Source: Marinobacter excellens HL-55 (GTDB taxonomy: Bacteria; Pseudomonadota; Gammaproteobacteria; Pseudomonadales; Oleiphilaceae). From it: a stretch of DNA of 64,000 bases. Of this stretch, positions 7,398 to 15,693 are shown piece by piece. The notes beneath the pieces are model-generated. The model searched no databases and had not been told where the DNA came from. It worked only from the letters and a program-made list of their open reading frames with translations. Numbering within the stretch: the first letter of the stretch is position 1; every line of letters starts with the position of its first letter. The stretch covers positions 1-64,000 of the forward strand of contig LJZQ01000011.1 in assembly GCA_001314845.1 (NCBI GenBank). The letters are read 5' to 3'. The position numbers and the translations under genes are program-made.

Positions 7398-9674
7398 TTG
7401 TTAAAGCAATACATAGCACACGCCAAACAGAACAATGACGGCACCTGGGGTATTCCGCATTCACTGGAAGATCATCTAAGAGATGTATCCCGGTTGGCGG
7501 GAGATAGCGCTGGTGCCTTCGGTGCCGAGGGATGGGGTGCTCTTGCGGGGTTGTGGCACGATCTTGGAAAGTATCGTGCTCCGTTTCAGAAATATATCCG
7601 TGATCAGACCGGATACGACAGAGAGAATGCTCACATTGAACAGGGCCCTGGCCGGGTGACGCACTCGACCGCAGGTGCAACTCATGCAGTGGAAACACTT
7701 GGGCCTGTGTTTGGTCACATCCTGGCTTATATTATTTCCGGCCATCATGCAGGGTTGCCAGATTGGCTCGGTGGTCGCGGAGCACTGAGTTTTCGGCTAC
7801 AAGAGGCCGGAACCGAGTATCGGGAGTCACTCGCAGAGCAAATTCCTGGCGACATTCTGCGGGGTGACATGCCGGCGATCCCGGGTGCTGCGAGAGACCC
7901 GGATGCCATTAGCCTTTGGATAAGGCTGATTTTTTCATGCTTGGTGGATGCGGATTTTCTGGATACCGAGCAATACATGTCTCCAAGAAAGGCGGAAAAG
8001 CGCTCGGGTGATTTAACGCTTGGTGCTCTCTCAAATGCCTATTTCCAGCACTTAACGATTTTTCGACGCTCTGCTGAATCAACACCATTAAATGACATAA
8101 GAGGCTCTATTCTCGATAGCTGCCTTTCGGCGGCAGAACTTGATCCCGGAATTTTCAGCTTGACGGTGCCAACTGGTGGTGGGAAAACTCTCTCAAGCCT
8201 GGCTTTTGCGATGCGTCACGCCGAAAAGTTCGGTAAAAGCCGGATCATTTATGCCATTCCTTTCACCAGTATCATTGAGCAGAACGCCAAGGTGTTCCGG
8301 GATATCCTTGGTGATGAAGCGGTACTTGAACATCATAGTAGTCTCGATATGCCGCCCGCCGGTGAAACCAGCCGCTCCAGGCTGGCGAGTGAGAACTGGG
8401 ACGCCCCCCTCATTGTTACCACCAACGTCCAGCTTTTTGAGTCGATGTTCGCATCCCGAACCAGCAAGTGTCGGAAGTTACACAATCTGGTCAATTCTGT
8501 GATCGTGCTGGATGAGGCGCAGCAGTTGCCGAGAGATTTTCATAAACCGATTACTCAGGCCATGCGCCAGATGAGCGAATATTTCGGTGTTACCTGGGTT
8601 TTGTGCACCGCTACGCAACCGGAGCTGGGTGAACAAAAAGATGCCTTTGGTCGGGTTGAGCAAGAGGGTTTGGGCAATGTCACAGAAATTGTTCCGGCTC
8701 CCACTGAACTCGCCGAAAAGTTGAAGCGTGTAACGGTGAATATGCCGCCGATAGATGCGGAGCCCAAAAGTTGGGGCGTATTGAGTGATCTGATCAGCAG
8801 AGAGCCTTGTGTACTGGCTATCGTTAATACACGTAACCATGCGCGGGAGGTATTTAGCCGGCTGGCAGATGATGGCAACAATATCCATCTGTCCGCAAAT
8901 ATGTGTGCAGAACACCGCTCAGTCATCATTGGAGAGATCCGGCAGCGGCTGGAAGCGCGGAGAAACGGGAGTGACCGACCTCTGCGGGTAATCAGCACAC
9001 AGTTGATTGAAGCCGGTGTCGATGTTGATTTTCCAGTGGTGTTCCGCGCCATGGCCGGGCTTGATTCCATCGCGCAATCGGCAGGTCGCTGTAACAGGGA
9101 GGGGCGGCTGGGCCTTGGCCGAGTAGAGGTCTTTTTGCCCGAGCAGCCTGCACCACCGGGGTTTCTTCGGCAGGGTGAGCAAACCACCCTGACATTACTG
9201 AAAGCTGGTCTGCTCGATGATCCGTTAAGCCCGGAAAGTATCCAGCGTTATTTTGGAGAGCTGAACCGAAAAGGCGACCGGGATAAACATGGTATATGTC
9301 CGCTATTGAAAGCGGAGCAGACGACGGACCCGGCTATTGATATTTCTTTTCGAGAAGCTGCGAAAAGGTTTCGGTTGATAGATGACAACGGCATTGGGGT
9401 CGTTGTGCCTTACTGTCCGGAAGGGGTTGATGAAAGTCCGATTTACTCGTGGCTTGAGGTGCTGGATTCAGACAGCGCCGCCAAGTGGGTCTATCGTAAG
9501 TTGCAGCGTTTCAGTGTCAGTCTGCCCGAATCTTTTGCCAAAAAACTCGAAGCCGCAGGGGCGCTTTATCCGAAGGCGGGGCAATTTGTGGTGGAGCAGA
9601 GTCACTACGACAAACTCTGGGGAATTCAGCCACCGGATTCGCTGTTCAGTGCAGAAAGAATGATCATTGGTTAA
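7398..9674 (+). CDS. cas3: CRISPR-associated nuclease/helicase Cas3 (type I-C)
   Basis: Cascade-recruited nuclease-helicase that nicks and degrades target DNA. The HD nuclease domain is N-terminal: HSLEDHLRDV, then GLWHDLGKYRAPFQKYI, then SGHHAGLPDW. The helicase follows: Walker A TVPTGGGKTLSSLAFAMRH, Walker B VIVLDEAQQLP, motif III CTATQPEL, and motif VI AQSAGRCNREGRLGLG. Length 758 residues is normal for I-C. TTG 7398 is preferred because GGTGGAAG precedes it; TTG 7380 six codons upstream is the alternative. It is the first cas gene, with cas5c starting 21 bases after its stop. All catalytic motifs are intact. Confidence 0.97.
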   Translation: MLKQYIAHAKQNNDGTWGIPHSLEDHLRDVSRLAGDSAGAFGAEGWGALAGLWHDLGKYRAPFQKYIRDQTGYDRENAHIEQGPGRVTHSTAGATHAVETLGPVFGHILAYIISGHHAGLPDWLGGRGALSFRLQEAGTEYRESLAEQIPGDILRGDMPAIPGAARDPDAISLWIRLIFSCLVDADFLDTEQYMSPRKAEKRSGDLTLGALSNAYFQHLTIFRRSAESTPLNDIRGSILDSCLSAAELDPGIFSLTVPTGGGKTLSSLAFAMRHAEKFGKSRIIYAIPFTSIIEQNAKVFRDILGDEAVLEHHSSLDMPPAGETSRSRLASENWDAPLIVTTNVQLFESMFASRTSKCRKLHNLVNSVIVLDEAQQLPRDFHKPITQAMRQMSEYFGVTWVLCTATQPELGEQKDAFGRVEQEGLGNVTEIVPAPTELAEKLKRVTVNMPPIDAEPKSWGVLSDLISREPCVLAIVNTRNHAREVFSRLADDGNNIHLSANMCAEHRSVIIGEIRQRLEARRNGSDRPLRVISTQLIEAGVDVDFPVVFRAMAGLDSIAQSAGRCNREGRLGLGRVEVFLPEQPAPPGFLRQGEQTTLTLLKAGLLDDPLSPESIQRYFGELNRKGDRDKHGICPLLKAEQTTDPAIDISFREAAKRFRLIDDNGIGVVVPYCPEGVDESPIYSWLEVLDSDSAAKWVYRKLQRFSVSLPESFAKKLEAAGALYPKAGQFVVEQSHYDKLWGIQPPDSLFSAERMIIG

Positions 9675-9695
9675 ATGTGACAGAAGGAAAAAACC

Positions 9696-10358
9696 TTGGG
9701 CTTTTGTATCGAAGTATCAGGTGAGTTTGCCTGCTTTACCCGGCCAGAGATGAAGGTTGAGCGGGTCAGTTACGACGTTATTACACCCTCTGCCGCAAGG
9801 GCCATCTTTGAGGCTATTCTCTGGAAACCCGCTATTGAGTGGCGGGTTACTCGAATTGAAGTCCTGAAGCCGATCAAGTGGATTAACCTGCGCAGAAATG
9901 AGGTCGGTGCCATCGTGTCAGCCAGGAATGCACAGATTGCCATGAAAAAGGGTACCGGGCAGTTGGGCATTTATGCGGACGAGGAGCGGCAACAGAGGGC
10001 CGGGCTGTTCCTAAAGGATGTTGGTTACCGACTCCATGGCGAATTCCATATGACGGATCAGGCGGGGCCCCAGGATTCTGCCGCGAAGTTTGCGGACATG
10101 TTCCGGCGCAGAGCTGAAAAGGGGCAGTGCTTCAATCAGCCCTATCTCGGTTGTCGGGAGTTTAGCTGCGACGTCACATTGGTTGACGAATCAGCGCCAA
10201 CTCTCGAAGCAATTCCCGAGAGCCGCAATCTAGGTTGGATGCTTTATGACCTGGACTACAGTGACCCCAAGGCGCCTTCCCCTCTGTTTTTCAACGCAAC
10301 TCTGGAAAACGGCGTGGTAGAGGTGCCCGCTAAATCCAGTAGCGAGGTGCGAGGATGA
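9696..10358 (+). CDS. cas5c: Type I-C Cas5 (Cas5c/Cas5d), pre-crRNA endonuclease and Cascade subunit
   Basis: Type I-C lacks Cas6; its Cas5 cuts the pre-crRNA below the repeat hairpin and stays on the 5' handle. The 220-residue protein has the RAMP-like N-terminus FCIEVSGEFACFTRPEMKVE, the conserved SYDVITPSAARAIFEAI block, and KDVGYRLHGEFHM in the mid region, where the catalytic Lys/His of the family are expected. Start TTG 9696 has AAGGA seven bases before it. The stop overlaps the cas8c start (ATGA), indicating coupling. Residue-level catalytic assignment is from family knowledge, not verified here. Confidence 0.95.
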   Translation: MGFCIEVSGEFACFTRPEMKVERVSYDVITPSAARAIFEAILWKPAIEWRVTRIEVLKPIKWINLRRNEVGAIVSARNAQIAMKKGTGQLGIYADEERQQRAGLFLKDVGYRLHGEFHMTDQAGPQDSAAKFADMFRRRAEKGQCFNQPYLGCREFSCDVTLVDESAPTLEAIPESRNLGWMLYDLDYSDPKAPSPLFFNATLENGVVEVPAKSSSEVRG

Positions 10359-12121
10359 TTCTTCAGGCGCTGACTGAGTACTATCATCGCAAAAAGGATC
10401 AACTCGCTCGCATCGGGTTTGAGGAAAAGGAAATTCCTTTCCTGATTGTCATCGCTAAAGACGGTCGTTTCGTTCAGCTCACCGATACACGGGATCGTGG
10501 CGAAGGGGACAAGCTTCGGGCGCAAATGTTCATCGTTCCTCAGGGAAAAGGCCGGAGTGGTGGGAAATCTTATGAGACGGCATACCCTCTATGGGATCAC
10601 TTCGGTTATGTAATAGGACAGCCGAAGGTGGATAGACCTGATTCCGAGCCCAGTGAAAAAGATGCGTTGATGGCTTCGCGGCAACACGTCGCATTTATTC
10701 GCAAGGTTGAGCAAATCCATGACGAAATTCCTGACGATCGGGGTGTGTCTGCGGTCCTCAAGTTCCTCTCGAACGAATCCGAAAAAGAAAAAGTCAGAGC
10801 TTCTTCAGAATGGCAGGAAGTTCTGAAGATCAAGGGCTGCAACCTGTCTTTCAAACTGGCCGATGAGCCGTTTCTGATTTGCCAGTCACCGGCGGTTCAG
10901 CAGTGGGTGGCCAGCAGCCTCGAGGGCGAGGCAAAGATGGGTATTTGCCTGGTGACCGGCGAGAAGCGTCCCGTTGCCCGGCTGCACTCGGTGGTTAAAG
11001 GTGTCTGGGGAGCTCAGGTAGCCGGAGCAAGTTTTGTTTCGTTCAATTTTGATGCCTTTGAGTCCCGGAACAGAAGCCAGGGGGACAATTCACCGGTCAG
11101 CGAACAAGCGGTTTTTGAATACAGCACTGCACTCAATTATTTGCTGCGTACGGACTGCCCCAGCCGGTTCCAGATGGGCGAGACATCCGTTGTGTGCTGG
11201 TCACAGCAGCAGTCTGACCTTGAAACCGCCGTACCGCTTTTGTTCAGCGATGCGCCCAAAGACGATCCAGACAGGGACGCGAAAACCGTTAAAGCGCTCT
11301 ATGACAGTCTGCATAGCGGCGCCTATTCAACGCCCGATAGCCAGCAGCCTTTCTATGTTCTTGGCCTGGCCCCCAACGCATCCCGTATTGCCGTTCGTTT
11401 CTGGCATTCAGGCACAGTTGCGGAATTTGCGGAGCGACTGGGGCAATGGATCAATGACACCGAAATAGTTAAGCCTGGAGAGCGCGAATATCCGTCAGTG
11501 AAGGCCCTCCTGCGGAGCACCGCCTTGCTTGGTAAAGACGAAAACATGCCACCGCACCTGGTCGGGGAGACTGTCAGAGCGGTTCTCTCGGGCTTACCGC
11601 TCCCGGCGAGTGCCCTGCAAGCCGTGATCAAAAGGATTAAGGCTGAAAAAGGCTCAGTCTCTTTTTATCGCGCTGCTCTTATCAAAGCTTGCCTCAACAG
11701 GCAGGCGCGATCTAACAGACAACCAGAAAAGGAGTTATCCGTGTCCCACAACCCCTCAGAAAAGCGAATTGGATACCGGTTGGGTAGCCTGTTTGCCGTC
11801 CTGGAAAAGCTCCAGCAGGATGCGAACCCGGGGCTCAATGCAACGATCCGAGACCGTTACTACAGCAGTGCCAGCTGCACGCCAAGATCGGTTTTTGGAA
11901 CCCTAATGCGCTTGCACACGCATCACCTGAAAAAACTTGAAAATCCGTCCTGGCGAAACGCCGCTCAGCGCAGAATCTCGGACATCATCTCTGACATTGG
12001 CGAGTTTCCAGCGCAGCTTAATCTGGAAGACCAGGGCCTATTTGCCATTGGTTATTACCATCAACGCCAGGCGCTCTACACAAAAAAAGAAACCATCGTT
12101 GCTGAAGGAGAAACAGCATGA
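10355..12121 (+). CDS. cas8c: Type I-C Cascade large subunit Cas8c (Csd1)
   Basis: Large subunit that recognises the PAM and recruits Cas3. The 588-residue protein has the Csd1 N-terminus [14 protein letters not shown], and the central [20 protein letters not shown] and [23 protein letters not shown] blocks characteristic of Csd1. The start overlaps the cas5c stop by four bases and the stop overlaps cas7c by four bases. The last quarter of the gene is also translated separately as the small subunit (see 11741-12121). Full-length, no frameshift. Confidence 0.96.
   Translation: MILQALTEYYHRKKDQLARIGFEEKEIPFLIVIAKDGRFVQLTDTRDRGEGDKLRAQMFIVPQGKGRSGGKSYETAYPLWDHFGYVIGQPKVDRPDSEPSEKDALMASRQHVAFIRKVEQIHDEIPDDRGVSAVLKFLSNESEKEKVRASSEWQEVLKIKGCNLSFKLADEPFLICQSPAVQQWVASSLEGEAKMGICLVTGEKRPVARLHSVVKGVWGAQVAGASFVSFNFDAFESRNRSQGDNSPVSEQAVFEYSTALNYLLRTDCPSRFQMGETSVVCWSQQQSDLETAVPLLFSDAPKDDPDRDAKTVKALYDSLHSGAYSTPDSQQPFYVLGLAPNASRIAVRFWHSGTVAEFAERLGQWINDTEIVKPGEREYPSVKALLRSTALLGKDENMPPHLVGETVRAVLSGLPLPASALQAVIKRIKAEKGSVSFYRAALIKACLNRQARSNRQPEKELSVSHNPSEKRIGYRLGSLFAVLEKLQQDANPGLNATIRDRYYSSASCTPRSVFGTLMRLHTHHLKKLENPSWRNAAQRRISDIISDIGEFPAQLNLEDQGLFAIGYYHQRQALYTKKETIVAEGETA
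11741..12121 (+). CDS. cas11c: Internal Cas11c small subunit, in-frame start inside cas8c
   Basis: Type I-C complexes contain a small subunit made by internal initiation within cas8c. Here GTG at 11741 is in frame at codon 463 and is preceded by AAAAGGAG with seven bases between, a near-ideal ribosome binding site in the middle of a coding sequence. The 126-residue product begins (M)[20 protein letters not shown], is largely helical, and contains [20 protein letters not shown]; this matches the size expected for Cas11c. The internal-start mechanism is established for I-C systems; its use at this exact codon is inferred from the site. Confidence 0.88.
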   Translation: MSHNPSEKRIGYRLGSLFAVLEKLQQDANPGLNATIRDRYYSSASCTPRSVFGTLMRLHTHHLKKLENPSWRNAAQRRISDIISDIGEFPAQLNLEDQGLFAIGYYHQRQALYTKKETIVAEGETA

Positions 12122-12990
12122 GTCTTGATAACCGCTATGAGTTTGTTTTCCTGTTCGATGTGAAAGACGGCAATCCTAACGGCGATCCCGACGCTGGCAA
12201 TCTGCCGCGTGTTGACGCGGAAACCGGGCAGGGGCTGGTGACCGATGTTTGTCTGAAGCGCAAGATTCGTAATTATGTTGGTATGGTGAAATCCGAGGAG
12301 CCTCCTTTTGATATCTACGTAAAGGAAAAAGCGGTCCTGAACCGGAACCATGAGAAGGCTTACAAGGCACTCGACCTAAAACCTGAGTCAAAGAAATTGC
12401 CGAAGAAAGAGGAAGACGCAAAAAAAGTAACCGGATGGATGTGTGGTAACTTTTTTGACATCCGGACATTTGGCGCGGTCATGTCTACCGAGATCAATGC
12501 CGGACAGGTACGCGGCCCGGTCCAGATCAATTTCTCCCGGAGTGTCGAGCCGGTGGTCAGTGCCGAACACAGCATTACACGAATGGCTGTGGCAACTGAA
12601 AAAGAAGCTGAAAAACAGAGTGGTGATAACCGCACCATGGGGCGGAAGTTTACCATTCCCTATGGCCTTTACCGCTGCCATGGCTTTATTTCTGCCAATC
12701 TTGCAAAGCAGACCGGCTTTGGGGAAGAGGACCTTGAGCTATTCTGGGATGCGCTTGTGAATATGCTGGACCATGACCGCTCAGCCAGCCGGGGTGAAAT
12801 GTCGCCCTGTGCACTGTATGTGTTCAAGCACGATTCTGTCCTCGGTAATGCGCCTGCCCGAAAGCTGTTTGAGCTTATCGACGTCAACAGGATATCTGAG
12901 GGGCCTGCGCGTGACTTCGGTGATTATAAGGTTTCTGTGCAGGAGAACCTCCTCCCTGCTGGCGTTCAACTGATCAAATATCTGGACTGA
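12118..12990 (+). CDS. cas7c: Type I-C Cascade backbone subunit Cas7c (Csd2)
   Basis: RAMP-fold protein of 290 residues that polymerises along the crRNA spacer. The Csd2 signature is at the N-terminus: [20 protein letters not shown], then [20 protein letters not shown]. The [20 protein letters not shown] block is mid-protein. ATG 12118 overlaps the cas8c stop. In most I-C loci cas4 follows directly; here 573 bases holding two small genes intervene before cas4. Confidence 0.97.
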   Translation: MSLDNRYEFVFLFDVKDGNPNGDPDAGNLPRVDAETGQGLVTDVCLKRKIRNYVGMVKSEEPPFDIYVKEKAVLNRNHEKAYKALDLKPESKKLPKKEEDAKKVTGWMCGNFFDIRTFGAVMSTEINAGQVRGPVQINFSRSVEPVVSAEHSITRMAVATEKEAEKQSGDNRTMGRKFTIPYGLYRCHGFISANLAKQTGFGEEDLELFWDALVNMLDHDRSASRGEMSPCALYVFKHDSVLGNAPARKLFELIDVNRISEGPARDFGDYKVSVQENLLPAGVQLIKYLD

Positions 12991-13043
12991 ACCGCGAATA
13001 CAAGGTTCAGCATGTTCAGCACTAAAAGGAGCGGGAGTCAGGG

Positions 13044-13328
13044 ATGGAACCATGCGTTTCGGTCAGTTACACCGGCCATGCCTTGCGTAGAATGTTTGAA
13101 AGAGGGCTTTCCAACGAGGAAGTCATATACACACTTCAGGCAGGCGAAACGATTGCTGAGTATCCGGAAGACAACCCCTATCCCAGTAAGTTAAAACTGG
13201 GGTGGGTGTATGGCAAGGCGATCCACGTTGTCGCCTCCCGGAATCCGGGTAATGGCGAATGCTATATCATTACCGCTTACTATCCCTCATCGGACATCTG
13301 GGCCGATGACTTCAAGACTAGGAGGTGA
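13044..13328 (+). CDS. DUF4258-type small protein, putative toxin of a pair inside the cas operon
   Basis: A 94-residue protein with the DUF4258 pattern: GHALRRMFERGLSNEEVIYTL, a central EYPEDNPYPSKLKLGW, then IHVVASRNPGNGECYIITAY. The family is distantly similar to RelE/BrnT-type small toxins and often sits directly before a YgiT/MqsA zinc-finger gene, as it does here. Start ATG 13044 has GGGAG six bases upstream. It begins 53 bases after the cas7c stop, in the cas orientation, and its stop lies within the ribosome binding site of the next gene. Toxicity is inference from family and context. An alternative is a cas-accessory protein without toxin activity. Confidence 0.85.
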   Translation: MEPCVSVSYTGHALRRMFERGLSNEEVIYTLQAGETIAEYPEDNPYPSKLKLGWVYGKAIHVVASRNPGNGECYIITAYYPSSDIWADDFKTRR

Positions 13329-13331
13329 TCA

Positions 13332-13556
13332 ATGAGGTGCGTCATTTGCAAGCAGGGCGATACTGCCCCGGGATTGACAACCGTCACCATGACGCGAGGT
13401 GAGAGCACAATCGTGATCAAAAATGTGCCCGCCGATATTTGTGAGAATTGTGGGGAGTATTACCTGAGTGAGGAAATCTCATCGCAGATTCTGCGAATGG
13501 CCGAAGAGGCTGTGAAGCGGAATCATGAAGTCGAGGTGATTCAGTTCGCCGCCTGA
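13332..13556 (+). CDS. YgiT-type zinc-finger protein, putative MqsA-like antitoxin domain
   Basis: A 74-residue protein with two CxxC pairs (RCVICKQG at residues 2-9 and DICENCGEYY near residue 35) forming the YgiT-type zinc-binding domain found at the N-terminus of MqsA antitoxins. It lacks the C-terminal HTH of full MqsA, so it probably does not bind DNA by itself. The ribosome binding site AGGAGGTGA at 13320-13328 is a perfect match to the 16S 3' end and contains the stop of the upstream gene, coupling translation and favouring excess of this protein. cas4 starts seven bases after its stop. Confidence 0.88.
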   Translation: MRCVICKQGDTAPGLTTVTMTRGESTIVIKNVPADICENCGEYYLSEEISSQILRMAEEAVKRNHEVEVIQFAA

Positions 13557-13563
13557 GAGGCCC

Positions 13564-14196
13564 ATGTTCATGCAGAACGAAAAGCTCATACCGCTCTCGG
13601 CGTTGCAACATTACGCCTTCTGCCCCAGGCAGTGTGCGCTCATACACAATGAACAGGTATGGGCTGAAAACTGGCTTACGGCGCAGGGGCAGTTGCTCCA
13701 TCAACGTGTGGACAGGGGAGAGCCGGAAACGCGAAAGGGTATTCGGTATGAGCGGGGTGTGTTGGTTAGTGCGGAATCTCTCGGTATCACAGGAAAGCTT
13801 GACCTGGTGGAGATCGACCTCGCTAGTGGTGTCATGAAACCGGTTGAGTACAAGAGAGGCAAGCCAAAGAGAGACAACTGGGATCGGATTCAACTCTGTG
13901 CTCAGGGTTTGTGCCTTGAAGAAATGCAAGGCCGGCCTGTTGACTCCGGTGCCCTTTGGTATTGGCAGACCCGCCATAGGGCTGATGTGCCATTTTCCCT
14001 GGATTTGAGGGAAGAAACCCGGCAGGTTGTCGCTAATGTTCGCAAGCTTCTGACAGATGGCGAGACTCCAAAGGTTATCTACGAGAAGAAATGCGACGCC
14101 TGCTCTTTGTTCGATCTGTGTAATCCAAAACTTCTGGGTAAAGACCGAAGCGCGCGCTATGTCGATGACCTGTTCGACGAGGGAGAGGCCGAGTGA
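13564..14196 (+). CDS. cas4: Cas4 exonuclease (prespacer processing)
   Basis: Iron-sulfur RecB-family nuclease that trims prespacers and sets PAM-dependent orientation during adaptation. The 210-residue protein has the N-terminal cysteine motif CPRQC (residues 20-24) and the C-terminal KKCDACSLFDLCNP cysteines for the Fe-S cluster. The nuclease core is GKLDLVEID, PVEYKRGKPKR and the QLCAQGLCLEE segment. ATG 13564 has GAGAGG just upstream; ATG 13570 is an alternative. The stop overlaps the cas1 GTG start. It follows the zinc-finger gene by seven bases, so the inserted pair is transcriptionally continuous with the adaptation genes. Confidence 0.96.
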   Translation: MFMQNEKLIPLSALQHYAFCPRQCALIHNEQVWAENWLTAQGQLLHQRVDRGEPETRKGIRYERGVLVSAESLGITGKLDLVEIDLASGVMKPVEYKRGKPKRDNWDRIQLCAQGLCLEEMQGRPVDSGALWYWQTRHRADVPFSLDLREETRQVVANVRKLLTDGETPKVIYEKKCDACSLFDLCNPKLLGKDRSARYVDDLFDEGEAE

Positions 14197-15212
14197 AAAA
14201 GCTCCAGAACAGCTTGTACGTTACCAGGCAAGGTGCCTATATCCACAAAGAGCGGGAGACGATTGTCATCGAGCATGAGCGCCAGAAATTGATGCAAGTG
14301 CCGATACACTCCGTTTCCGGACTTTTCTGCTTTGGTAATGTTCTTGTCTCCCCAGCACTCATGGGATTTTGTGGTGAAAAAGGTGTAAATCTCGCTTTTT
14401 TCAACGAGTACGGCCGGTTTTACGGGCGATTACAGGGAAGGAAAGCCGGCAACGTGTTACTCCGCCGAGCTCAGTACCACGCAGGCGAAAAGGTATCGCT
14501 TGAAATTGCACGTTCTGTTGTGGCTGCCAAGCTGGTGGGTTCCAGAAATATCCTTCTGCGTCACCAGCGGAATCATGGTGCGACACAATCCGTAGCAAGG
14601 GCAGCCAAGCATTTAACGGCATCAATTCGGCTTGCAAAAACTGTCGATAATTTGGATTCGCTTCGAGGCATTGAGGGTGATGCGGCTGCGACCTATTTTT
14701 CGGTGTTTGAAGAACTGGTTAATGAATGCCAGAGGGAGGATTTTCCGTTTTCCGGCCGTAATCGCCGCCCGCCAAGAGACCCTGTCAATGCTTTGCTTTC
14801 ATTTGTTTATGCCATCCTTGGACAGGATGTTGGCGCAGCCCTGAGTGGTGTAGGGCTGGATCCTCAGGTGGGATTTCTCCATGCGGACCGACCGGGTCGC
14901 GACAGCCTGGCTCAGGATTTGTTGGAGGAGTTTCGCCCCTGGCTGGCTGATCGGCTGGTTTTGAGCCTTATCAATCGGCGGCAATTGAAGGCTTCGGATT
15001 TTATTGCCGAGTCCTCTGGTGCTGTCCGGATGTCTGACGACGCACGCAAGCAGTTGCTCGTAGCCTACCAGGAGAAAAAACAACAGGAAGTGATGCATCC
15101 TTTCCTGAAAGAAAAAGTGCCAATAGGCATCATTCCTCACATTCAGGCGATGTTGCTTGCCCGCCATCTGAGAAATGACCTGGAGCGTTACCCGCCTTTT
15201 GTCATGAGATAG
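14193..15212 (+). CDS. cas1: CRISPR integrase Cas1 (type I-C)
   Basis: Metal-dependent integrase that, with Cas2, inserts spacers at the leader end. The 339-residue protein has the catalytic glutamate in LRGIEGDAAATYF (Glu161). The metal-ligand histidine is in VGFLHADRPGRDSLAQDLLE (His230), with the acidic cluster at residues 242-246. GTG 14193 overlaps the cas4 stop. cas2 begins ten bases after its stop. The long spacer record in the adjacent array implies that this gene has been active. Confidence 0.97.
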   Translation: MKKLQNSLYVTRQGAYIHKERETIVIEHERQKLMQVPIHSVSGLFCFGNVLVSPALMGFCGEKGVNLAFFNEYGRFYGRLQGRKAGNVLLRRAQYHAGEKVSLEIARSVVAAKLVGSRNILLRHQRNHGATQSVARAAKHLTASIRLAKTVDNLDSLRGIEGDAAATYFSVFEELVNECQREDFPFSGRNRRPPRDPVNALLSFVYAILGQDVGAALSGVGLDPQVGFLHADRPGRDSLAQDLLEEFRPWLADRLVLSLINRRQLKASDFIAESSGAVRMSDDARKQLLVAYQEKKQQEVMHPFLKEKVPIGIIPHIQAMLLARHLRNDLERYPPFVMR

Positions 15213-15222
15213 GAGCAGGCCG

Positions 15223-15516
15223 ATGATGGTGCTAGTGACTTACGATATTTCCTTGGAAGACTCGGAAGGTCCGGGTAGGCTGAGGCGGGTTGCAAAGGCT
15301 TGCCTTGATTACGGGGTCCGCGTGCAGTATTCGGTTTTCGAATGCGAGGTGGACCCGGCACAATGGGTTATGTTCCGGGACCAACTGCTTGGCCTATATA
15401 ACGATGAGAAGGACAGCCTGCGGTTTTATAAACTTGGGAAGAACTGGAAAAACAGGATTGAACACCATGGCGCGAAGCCAGCACCTGATGTTTTTCGGGA
15501 TGCGATGATTCTCTGA
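15223..15516 (+). CDS. cas2: CRISPR adaptation protein Cas2
   Basis: A 97-residue ferredoxin-fold protein forming the central dimer of the Cas1-Cas2 complex. The N-terminal strand VLVTYDIS carries the conserved Asp. RVQYSVFECEVDPAQW and FYKLGKNWKNRIEHHG are typical of the I-C Cas2 group. ATG 15223 follows AGGAGCAG. It is the last cas gene; the leader begins directly after its stop. Confidence 0.97.
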   Translation: MMVLVTYDISLEDSEGPGRLRRVAKACLDYGVRVQYSVFECEVDPAQWVMFRDQLLGLYNDEKDSLRFYKLGKNWKNRIEHHGAKPAPDVFRDAMIL

Positions 15517-15693
15517 ACGCTAACCGGTAGTGCTCATTAAAAATCCGATATGTTAGCGAATTGCCAGGGCCCGCTTAGGTTCTGGCTTTGTTCGTTTTGG
15601 GCTACTCATCGTTGTGACAATATTTTGCTTTTACGGTTGGATAGCGGAAAAGGCGATTTGGCCGCTTTATTGTCAATAGGTTAGGATAAAGCG
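15517..15693 (+). promoter_or_regulatory. CRISPR leader
   Basis: This is the AT-richer stretch of 177 bases between the cas2 stop and the first repeat, on the side where cas1-cas2 lie, so transcription of the array is rightward. It contains a 7-base inverted pair (CGCTAAC at 15518-15524, GTTAGCG at 15552-15558). Abutting the array is a 9-base pair, CCGCTTTAT (15662-15670) and ATAAAGCGG (15686-15694), the last base of which is the first base of repeat 1. I could not assign a convincing -35/-10 pair. New spacers should be inserted at 15694. Confidence 0.8.

Noticed and set aside
13012..13194. A short + strand frame overlapping the DUF4258 gene
   Set aside because: It is in another frame over a gene with a better start and a recognisable family, so it is a shadow.
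12991..13563. An RNA toxin/antitoxin (CreTA-like) between cas genes
   Set aside because: The interval is filled by two protein genes with good ribosome binding sites, and no repeat-like RNA element was seen in it.
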